Shown piece after piece: positions 58,727 to 64,000 of a DNA stretch of 64,000 nucleotides (positions are counted from its first letter, which is position 1; every line of letters starts with the position of its first letter). Where the stretch lies: NCBI GenBank assembly GCA_052115395.1, contig JBFRGO010000002.1, one strand, 5' to 3'. The translations under genes and the position numbers were made by a program. The DNA comes from Noviluteimonas sp052115395 (GTDB lineage Bacteria > Pseudomonadota > Gammaproteobacteria > Xanthomonadales > Xanthomonadaceae). The notes beneath the pieces were generated by a model. That model saw nothing but the letters and a program-made list of their open reading frames with translations. It was not told where the DNA came from and made no database searches.

Positions 58727-59923
58727 ATGCAAGCTTTTCTCGATTTCCTCGGCGGCGGTCTGCTGCAATTCGGTTGGGTCGGCCTGGTGGTCTACCTCCT
58801 GGTTGCCACGCAGCTGACGATCTTCTCGGTCACCCTGTACCTGCATCGCAGCCAGGCGCATCGCGGCGTCGATTTCCATCCGGTGCTCGCGCACTTCTTC
58901 CGTTTTTGGACGTGGATCACCACGTCGATGATCACGAAGGAATGGGCGGCGATCCACCGCAAGCACCATGCGAAGTGCGAGACCGAAGAAGATCCGCACA
59001 GCCCGATGCACAAGGGCATCAAGACCGTCTTCTGGCGCGGCGTGGAGCTGTATCGCGAAGCGCGCGGCGATCGCGAGTCGATCGAGAAGTACGGCAAGGG
59101 CTGCCCGGAAGACTGGATCGAGCGCAAGGTCTATACGCCGCACGCGACGATGGGCCCGACGCTGCTGCTCTTCATCAGCTTTGCGTTGTTCGGCATCCCG
59201 GGCGTGGCCGTGTGGGCGATCCAGATGCTGTGGATCCCGTTCTGGGCCGCGGGCGTCGTCAACGGCCTCGGCCATTGGTGGGGCTACCGCAATTTCGAAA
59301 CCACCGACACGGCGACCAACCTCACGCCGTGGGGCGTGTGGATCGGCGGCGAAGAACTGCACAACAACCACCATGCCTTCCCGAGCTCGGCGAAGTTCGC
59401 GCTGCGCAAGTTCGAAGTGGACATCGGCTGGGCCGTGATCAAGTTCTTCGAATCCATCGGCATGGCCAAGGTGCTGCGCGTGGCGCCGACCCTCGACGTG
59501 CGTCCGAACATCAACGTGCCGGACACCGAGACGATCAAGGCGCTGCTCGCGCATCGCTTCCAGGCGATGACCGATTACCAGCGCAATGTCCTCAAGCCGG
59601 CGCTCAAGGAAGAAGCGCAGGCCACCGGCAGCAAGCTGCGCGCCATGCTCCCGCGCCAGCTGCGCAAGGGCCTGAGCGACGATGGCCGCTGGCTCAAGCC
59701 CGATGCGCGCCAGCAGATGCAGGAATGGGTGGAGGCGCGTCCGCGCATCCGCGCCCTGGTCGAACATCGCGCCCGCCTGGCCGCCGTGCTCGAAGCGCGT
59801 GGCAACGACGCCGCGGCCACGCTGCAGAACCTGCAGCAGTGGTGCCGCGAAGCCGAAGCCAGCGGCATCCGCGCGCTGCAGGATTTCTCGGCGCGCCTGA
59901 AGGGCTACCAGCTGCAGGCCTGA
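58727..59923 (+). CDS. Membrane fatty acid (delta-9 type) desaturase
   Basis: A 398-residue integral membrane di-iron desaturase that introduces a double bond into membrane acyl chains. The three histidine boxes are present: HRSQAH (40-45), HRKHH (77-81) and HNNHH (212-216), plus H183 in GLGHWWGY. The spacing fits acyl-CoA/acyl-lipid delta-9 desaturases (DesC/Ole1-like). About 130 residues follow the last box, forming an extended helical C-terminus unusual for the short bacterial forms. A strong intrinsic terminator follows 43 bases after the stop, inside the next gene. Confidence 0.9.
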   Translation: MQAFLDFLGGGLLQFGWVGLVVYLLVATQLTIFSVTLYLHRSQAHRGVDFHPVLAHFFRFWTWITTSMITKEWAAIHRKHHAKCETEEDPHSPMHKGIKTVFWRGVELYREARGDRESIEKYGKGCPEDWIERKVYTPHATMGPTLLLFISFALFGIPGVAVWAIQMLWIPFWAAGVVNGLGHWWGYRNFETTDTATNLTPWGVWIGGEELHNNHHAFPSSAKFALRKFEVDIGWAVIKFFESIGMAKVLRVAPTLDVRPNINVPDTETIKALLAHRFQAMTDYQRNVLKPALKEEAQATGSKLRAMLPRQLRKGLSDDGRWLKPDARQQMQEWVEARPRIRALVEHRARLAAVLEARGNDAAATLQNLQQWCREAEASGIRALQDFSARLKGYQLQA

Positions 59924-59961
59924 TGCAAGCGACAAGGCACCGTCCACGGATTCAGAACAGA

Positions 59962-60303
59962 ATGAGCCCCGCACGTTCGCGTGCGGGGTTTTTGTTTGCC
60001 TGCCTGCTGGCGCCGGCTGCCTTCGCCCAGGTCGTCGCGAGCGGCGATTACCTCTCGCGCATGGACACCGACCACGACCAACGCGTCTCGCTGGTCGAAT
60101 ACCAGGATTGGCTGAGCTACGCCTTCGATGCGATGGACGTCGACCACGACGGCACGCTCTCGCCGGCCGAGCAACCCGGCGGCCGTGGCAAGCCGCTCAC
60201 GCGACAAGCGCACCGAGCGCGCCTGGCCGACGCCTTCCGTCGGCAGGACGCCAACGGCGACGGCGTGTTGAGCGCCGCCGAACTCGCCGCCCCGCCGCGT
60301 TGA
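59962..60303 (+). CDS. Secreted EF-hand calcium-binding protein
   Basis: A 113-residue exported protein with three canonical EF-hand loops at 35-46 (DTDHDQRVSLVE), 59-70 (DVDHDGTLSPAE) and 96-107 (DANGDGVLSAAE), each with D/N at 1, 3, 5 and E at 12. A signal peptide (basic MSPARSRAG, hydrophobic core, cleavage after AFA) is encoded from ATG 59962; an ATG at 59923 that overlaps the desaturase stop by 1 nt would add 13 residues. The first codons coincide with a perfect intrinsic terminator (59967-59997), so expression depends on read-through or on an internal start. The protein probably binds calcium in the periplasm or outside; partner unknown. Confidence 0.75.
   Translation: MSPARSRAGFLFACLLAPAAFAQVVASGDYLSRMDTDHDQRVSLVEYQDWLSYAFDAMDVDHDGTLSPAEQPGGRGKPLTRQAHRARLADAFRRQDANGDGVLSAAELAAPPR
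59967..59997 (+). terminator. Intrinsic terminator inside the EF-hand gene
   Basis: CCCCGCACG (59967-59975), TTCG loop, CGTGCGGGG (59980-59988): a perfect 9 bp stem followed by TTTTTGTTT. It is placed and shaped as the terminator of the desaturase gene yet lies within codons 2-12 of the EF-hand ORF. Confidence 0.85.
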
Positions 60304-60340
60304 AGGCAAACTGTCGGCCCACGTCGCGAGGGGTTGGCGC

Positions 60341-62236
60341 ATGACCGGTTCGACCGACTACGCGCGCGAGTACGCGCAATCGCTCAGCGATCCCGAGACC
60401 TACTGGAAGGCGATCGCCGAGCGCATCGACTGGATCGCCAAGCCGACGCAGATCAGTGACGTCAGCTTCGACGCCGACGATTTCCGCATCCACTGGTACG
60501 CCGACGGCGTACTCAACGCGAGCGTCAACTGCCTGGATCGGCACCTGGCCAAGCGCGGCGATCGCACGGCGCTGATCTTCGAACCCGACGACCCCGACGG
60601 CCAGGCGCAACGCATCACCTACCGCGATCTGCACGCGCGCACCTGCCGTCTCGCCAACGCGCTGCGCAACCTCGGCGTGCGCAAGGGCGACCGCATCACC
60701 ATCTACCTGCCGATGATTCCCGACGCCGTCGTGGCGATGCTCGCCTGCGCGCGCATCGGCGCGATCCACTCGGTGGTGTTCGGCGGGTTCGCGCCGCACT
60801 CGATCGCCGACCGCATCGCCGACTGTCGCAGCAAACTGATCATCACCGCCGACGAAGGCCTGCGCGGCGGCAAGCGCATCGCATTGAAGGCGAACGTCGA
60901 CGCCGCGCTCGCGCTACCCGGCACGAATTCCGTCGAAACCGTGCTCGTCGTGCGCCACACCGGTGCCGCCGTTGCGATGCAGATGCCGCGCGACCGCTGG
61001 GTCGACGTCGTGGTCGAAGGCCAGCCCGACACCTGCGAACCCGAGCCGATGAACGCGGAAGATCCGCTCTTCATCCTCTACACCTCCGGTTCGACGGGCA
61101 AGCCGAAAGGCGTGCTGCACACGACGGGCGGCTATCTCGTGTTCGCGAGTTTCACGCACGAGCGCGTGTTCGACCTGCGGCAGGACGACATCTACTGGTG
61201 CACGGCGGATGTCGGCTGGATCACCGGCCACAGCTACATCGTCTACGGCCCGCTGGCCAACGGCGCGACGGCGGTCGTGTTCGAAGGCGTGCCGAACCAT
61301 CCGGATTTCTCGCGCTTCTGGCGCGTGGTCGATAAACACCAGGTCACGGTCTTCTACACCGCGCCCACCGCGATCCGCGCGCTGATGCGCGAAGGCGATG
61401 CGCCGGTGAAGGCCACTTCGCGCAAGTCGCTGCGCCTGCTCGGCACCGTCGGCGAACCGATCAATCCCGAGGCATGGCGTTGGTATCACGACGTGGTCGG
61501 CGATGCGCGATGCCCGGTCGTCGATACCTGGTGGCAAACCGAAACCGGTGGCGTGCTGATCGTGCCGCCCATCGGCGTCGAAGCGAAGCCGGGCAGCGCA
61601 ATGAAACCCTTCTTCGGCGTGCAACCGGCGCTGGTGAATGCAGAAGGCCACCTGCTCGAGGGCGAAGCAGAGGGCAACCTCGTGCTGATGGATTCCTGGC
61701 CCGGCCAGATGCGCACCGTGTACGGCGACCATCAACGCTTCATCGAGACCTACTTCCGCGCGTATCCCGGAATGTATTTCACCGGCGATGGTTGCCGGCG
61801 CGATGCCGACGGCGATTACTGGATCACCGGTCGCGTGGACGACGTGATCAACGTCAGCGGACATCGCATCGGCACGGCGGAAGTCGAAAGCGCGCTGGTC
61901 TCGCACGCGAAGGTGGCCGAGGCGGCGGTCGTCGGCTTCCCGCACGACATCAAGGGACAGGGCATCTACGCCTACGTGACGCTCGTGGCCGGCGAAGTCG
62001 AAAGCGATGCGCTGCGCGCGGAACTGATCGCGCACGTGCGCCACGAAATCGGGCCGATCGCGACCCCCGAACACCTGCAATGGGCGCCGGGGCTGCCCAA
62101 GACGCGCTCCGGGAAGATCATGCGGCGCATCCTGCGGAAGATCGCCGAGGACGCGCCGGATCAACTCGGGGATACCTCGACGCTGGCCGATCCGTCGGTG
62201 GTCGAATCGCTGGTGCGCAATCGGCGCGGCGCGTGA
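60341..62236 (+). CDS. acs: Acetate--CoA ligase
   Basis: Acs activates acetate to acetyl-CoA through acetyl-adenylate. The 631-residue protein has the adenylation motifs YTSGSTGKPKGVLHTTGGY (A3), the acetate-pocket WWQTETGG, YFTGDGCRRDADGDYWITGRVDDVINVSGHR (A7/A8) and PKTRSGKIMRR with the catalytic, acetylation-regulated lysine. The WWQTETGG tryptophan and GSAMKPFFGVQPA favour acetate over propionate (PrpE). GAGGGG upstream supports the ATG at 60341. It ends at a bidirectional terminator shared with rpmG. Confidence 0.94.
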   Translation: MTGSTDYAREYAQSLSDPETYWKAIAERIDWIAKPTQISDVSFDADDFRIHWYADGVLNASVNCLDRHLAKRGDRTALIFEPDDPDGQAQRITYRDLHARTCRLANALRNLGVRKGDRITIYLPMIPDAVVAMLACARIGAIHSVVFGGFAPHSIADRIADCRSKLIITADEGLRGGKRIALKANVDAALALPGTNSVETVLVVRHTGAAVAMQMPRDRWVDVVVEGQPDTCEPEPMNAEDPLFILYTSGSTGKPKGVLHTTGGYLVFASFTHERVFDLRQDDIYWCTADVGWITGHSYIVYGPLANGATAVVFEGVPNHPDFSRFWRVVDKHQVTVFYTAPTAIRALMREGDAPVKATSRKSLRLLGTVGEPINPEAWRWYHDVVGDARCPVVDTWWQTETGGVLIVPPIGVEAKPGSAMKPFFGVQPALVNAEGHLLEGEAEGNLVLMDSWPGQMRTVYGDHQRFIETYFRAYPGMYFTGDGCRRDADGDYWITGRVDDVINVSGHRIGTAEVESALVSHAKVAEAAVVGFPHDIKGQGIYAYVTLVAGEVESDALRAELIAHVRHEIGPIATPEHLQWAPGLPKTRSGKIMRRILRKIAEDAPDQLGDTSTLADPSVVESLVRNRRGA

Positions 62237-62245
62237 TCGACAGGC

Positions 62246-62277
62246 AAAAAGAAACCCGCCTTCCGGCGGGTTTCTTT
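62246..62277. terminator. Bidirectional intrinsic terminator between acs and rpmG
   Basis: AAAGAAACCCGCC (62248-62260) and GGCGGGTTTCTTT (62265-62277) form a 13 bp perfect stem with a 4 nt loop. On both strands the G-C part of the stem runs out into a T-rich tract (GGCGGGTTTCTTT on the plus strand, GGCGGGTTTCTTTTT on the minus strand), so it can end acs (+) and rpmG (-). Confidence 0.93.
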
Positions 62278-62299
62278 CGAAGCGTCGAACAACGAAGGC

Positions 62300-62464
62300 T
62301 TACTTGATCTTGCCTTCCTTGTAGATCACGTGCTTCCGGACGACGGGGTCGTACTTCTTGACCTCCATCTTGTTCGGCGTGTTCTTCTTGTTCTTGTCGG
62401 TCGTGTAGAAGTGGCCGGTGTTGGCCGAGGAGATCAGGCGGATCTTGTCGCGCTTGCTTGCCAT
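62300..62464 (-). CDS. rpmG: 50S ribosomal protein L33
   Basis: A 54-residue basic ribosomal protein: MASKRDKIRLISSANTGHFY, then TTDKNKKNTPNKMEVKKYDP and a VIYKEGKIK end. It lacks the CxxC pairs of the zinc-binding form, so it is the zinc-independent type. It follows rpmB by 13 bp and they form the usual rpmB-rpmG operon. It is too short to stand out as an ORF but the match to L33 is unmistakable. Confidence 0.96.
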   Translation of the reverse strand: MASKRDKIRLISSANTGHFYTTDKNKKNTPNKMEVKKYDPVVRKHVIYKEGKIK

Positions 62465-62477
62465 GGTCGTTTACTCC

Positions 62478-62714
62478 TCAGACCTTCTCGCCACGGGCGC
62501 GCAGTTGCGCCAGGACCGAGTCGATACCGTTCTTGTCGATGGTGCGCAGCGCGTGCGCGGAAACCTTCAGCTTGACCCAGCGGTTTTCGCTGGCGACCCA
62601 GAAACGACGCTCGTGCAGGTTGGGCAGGAAGCGACGGCGGGTCTTGTTGTTCGCATGCGAGACGTTGTTACCCGTCTGCACGCTCTTGCCGGAAACTTGG
62701 CAAACGCGGGACAT
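62478..62714 (-). CDS. rpmB: 50S ribosomal protein L28
   Basis: A 78-residue ribosomal protein with the family N-terminus SRVCQVSGKSVQTGNNVSHANNKTRRRFLPN and the central RRFWVASENRWVKLKVSAHALRTIDKNG. The ATG at 62714 removes a spurious 21-residue extension. It is the first gene of rpmB-rpmG, with a CATAAT -10 element about 100 bases upstream and a leader that can fold into small hairpins. Confidence 0.97.
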   Translation of the reverse strand: MSRVCQVSGKSVQTGNNVSHANNKTRRRFLPNLHERRFWVASENRWVKLKVSAHALRTIDKNGIDSVLAQLRARGEKV

Positions 62715-62815
62715 TGCGCACCTCGATTGGTGTCTGTGATGCACCCCATGGCCTGGGGTACGACGGCCACGCTGCAATGGGCCAGAGGGCCCGGGACTGC
62801 CGCAGCGAGCCGCGC

Positions 62816-62821
62816 ATTATG
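62816..62821 (-). promoter_or_regulatory. Candidate -10 element of rpmB-rpmG
   Basis: Minus-strand CATAAT (5 of 6 consensus bases), giving a leader of about 95 nt before the rpmB ATG. The leader can form GGGCC-CTCT-GGCCC and CCCC/GGGG hairpins, which might take part in ribosomal-protein feedback; this is speculative. Confidence 0.5.
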
Positions 62822-62896
62822 CCCGCCCGAAGGCCGCCGGGCTACCCCGGCGAGGGCAAAACCCCTTGATTTGCCTGAAATCCCCTTCAAAGGGGG

Positions 62897-63256
62897 TCAG
62901 TGGCTCGCCTTGTCCCGATGCCACCCGCGATGCCGGATGTCCAGATACAGGCTGTAGCCGGCCGTGAAGGCGGGGAAGAGGTTCTGGATCACGCCCACCG
63001 AGTCCTGCTTGGCCGAGAACACGAAGTAGGCCAGGGTCATGACCGAGCCGACCAGGCTCATGTACCAGAACAGGCGCGGGATCACCGGCTTGCCGTGGCG
63101 GCGGGAGGCGACGAACTGCACCAGCCACCGGCCGCCGAACATCAGCGCCCCGGTCAGGCCGATCAGCTTCCACGGGGACATGTGCAGGCCGGTCCACGCG
63201 AGCCACGGGACCGGCGAATTCATGAAGTCCTGTGCGACCGGCGCTGCCTCCAGCAT
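62897..63256 (-). CDS. Lipid A biosynthesis N-terminal (LAB_N) domain membrane protein
   Basis: A 119-residue protein with three to four membrane helices. The blocks WKLIGLTGALMFGGRWLVQFVASRRHGKPVIPRLFWYMSLVGSVMTLAYF and GVIQNLFPAFTAGYSLYLDIRHR fit the LAB_N domain, first named as the N-terminal part of some lipid A disaccharide synthases but common as a stand-alone protein beside GT2 genes. It starts 2 bp after the stop of the GT2 gene, so the pair is surely one operon. An ATG 11 codons later (63223) is an alternative start. Role: probably membrane partner of the GT2 enzyme. Confidence 0.87.
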   Translation of the reverse strand: MLEAAPVAQDFMNSPVPWLAWTGLHMSPWKLIGLTGALMFGGRWLVQFVASRRHGKPVIPRLFWYMSLVGSVMTLAYFVFSAKQDSVGVIQNLFPAFTAGYSLYLDIRHRGWHRDKASH

Positions 63257-63258
63257 CC

Positions 63259-63984
63259 TCAGGACTCCTCGACGCCGGTGCGCTTGCTGCGCACGATCAG
63301 CCAGGCCACGCCCATCAGGTCGCGGATGCCGACCAGGGCGCGGTTGAGGTTGTTGTACTTCGACACGCCGGTCGAACGCGCGCGGTGGTTCACCGGCACG
63401 CTCACCGTCTGCCAGCCCGCGCGCTGCATCAGCGCCGGCAGGTAGCGATGCATGTGGTCGAAATACGGCAGGTCGAGGAAGGCTTCGCGCTCGAAGAGCT
63501 TGATGCCGCAGCCGGTGTCGGGCGTGTCGTCGTGCAGCATGCGGGTGCGGATCGCATTGGCCCATTTGGAGGCCCAGCGCTTGCTGCCCGAATCCTGGCG
63601 ATTGACGCGCCAGCCCGCGAACAGGCGGATTTCCGGCTTCGCCGCATCGCGCGCGGCGAGCAGCTTGGGGATGTCGGCCGGATCGTTCTGCCCATCGCCG
63701 TCGAGCGTGGCCACCCACGGCGCGCGCGCGTGGCGCACGCCGGTGCGGATCGCGGTGCTCTGGCCGCTTTGCTTGACGTGGTGCAACACGCGCAATTCCG
63801 GGACTTCAGCCTTCAGCGCGCGCAACGCGGCGAGCGTGCCGTCCTTGGAATTGTCGTCGACGAAGACCGCTTCGAATTCCACGCGGCCGCGCAAGGCGGC
63901 CACGACTTCCCGCAGCAAGGGGCCAACGTTGTCCTGCTCGTTGAAGACCGGCACGACGACGGACAGCTGCGGGGCGTGGGTCAA
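63259..63984 (-). CDS. Family 2 glycosyltransferase, dolichyl-phosphate mannose synthase-like
   Basis: A 241-residue GT-A fold enzyme: LSVVVPVFNEQDNVGPLL at the N-terminus, VFVDDNSKDGT, the metal-binding TLDGDGQNDP and a GWRVNRQD segment. It resembles DPM1/ArnC-type enzymes that load a sugar onto polyprenyl phosphate, but lacks their C-terminal membrane helices; the LAB_N protein in the same operon may supply these. The start is TTG at 63984 with GGAG seven bases upstream; no ATG is available. Genes further upstream lie outside the window. Confidence 0.9.
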   Translation of the reverse strand: MTHAPQLSVVVPVFNEQDNVGPLLREVVAALRGRVEFEAVFVDDNSKDGTLAALRALKAEVPELRVLHHVKQSGQSTAIRTGVRHARAPWVATLDGDGQNDPADIPKLLAARDAAKPEIRLFAGWRVNRQDSGSKRWASKWANAIRTRMLHDDTPDTGCGIKLFEREAFLDLPYFDHMHRYLPALMQRAGWQTVSVPVNHRARSTGVSKYNNLNRALVGIRDLMGVAWLIVRSKRTGVEES

Positions 63985-64000
63985 GCCTTGTCTCCGAAGT

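Noticed and set aside
60341..62236. Propionate--CoA ligase (PrpE)
   Set aside because: The acetate-pocket WWQTETGG context and GSA-PFFGVQPA block match Acs rather than PrpE.
1..64000. CRISPR arrays, insertion sequences, prophage or integron features
   Set aside because: No regularly spaced direct repeats, transposase, integrase or phage structural genes are visible anywhere in the window.

Overview
This 64 kb window is a GC-rich chromosomal segment from a gammaproteobacterium of the Xanthomonadaceae, most probably Lysobacter or a close relative. The placement is an inference from gene content and order: the 3' end of gyrB is followed by a TonB-ExbB-ExbD-ExbD-PdxJ block, as in xanthomonads, and there are many secreted proteases and lipoproteins. 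Because gyrB normally follows dnaA-dnaN-recF, the replication origin probably lies just left of the window. I see no prophage, insertion sequence, tRNA, rRNA or CRISPR array. Genes are tightly packed, with many 1-4 nt start/stop overlaps.

Layout. 1-6.1 kb (+): gyrB end, M48 lipoprotein protease, TPR protein and the tonB-exbB-exbD-exbD operon, closed by a perfect terminator. 6.1-8.7 kb (-): pdxJ, a small membrane protein and cardiolipin synthase. 8.7-11.1 kb (+): radical SAM protein, then a sensorless histidine kinase overlapping its response regulator. 11.1-15.1 kb (-): fructose-bisphosphatase, then an overlapping trio (PLP dehydratase, SnoaL-like protein, GT39/83-type glycosyltransferase). 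15.2-19.5 kb: Gly/Tyr-rich lipoprotein, a structured non-coding region with a candidate sigma-54 small RNA on the minus strand, mnmG and a sialidase-fold lipoprotein. 20-22.2 kb: secreted M4 metalloprotease. 22.3-27.5 kb (-): a complete CFA/I-CS1 type (alpha-class) chaperone-usher fimbrial operon. 27.7-36.3 kb (-): glyQ-glyS-tamA-tamB. 36.4-43.1 kb: glutamine amidotransferase, a membrane protein, tatABC, a SYLF protein, hemH, a hydrolase and a lipoprotein. 43.1-54.2 kb: YgjP-like peptidase, rdgC, ttcA, a YdcH-like protein, plsB, a lipoprotein, an e(P4) phosphatase, a GNAT protein, rep and tdk. 54.2-58.5 kb (-): an ECF sigma factor with an adjacent TPR-tailed Ser/Thr kinase, and mutM. 58.7-64 kb: fatty acid desaturase, EF-hand protein, acs, rpmB-rpmG, and a lipid A-N domain protein with a GT2 glycosyltransferase.

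How the genes work together. Envelope themes dominate: TonB energisation, the TamA/TamB outer-membrane assembly pair, Tat export, phospholipid synthesis (PlsB, Cls, desaturase), probable lipid A or prenyl-phosphate sugar modification, and an adhesive fimbria. The rest is conserved housekeeping (GyrB, MnmG, GlyRS, HemH, TtcA, Rep, MutM, L28/L33).

Most worth following up: (i) the minus-strand sRNA candidate at 16050-16163, with a near-consensus -24/-12 element and an intrinsic terminator; (ii) the ECF sigma factor whose usual acidic region 2.2 motif reads D-A-T-A and which sits beside its likely kinase; (iii) an intrinsic terminator embedded in the signal-peptide codons of an EF-hand protein; (iv) a long palindrome in the leader of the M48 gene. 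All calls come from reading the sequence alone; no database search was run.
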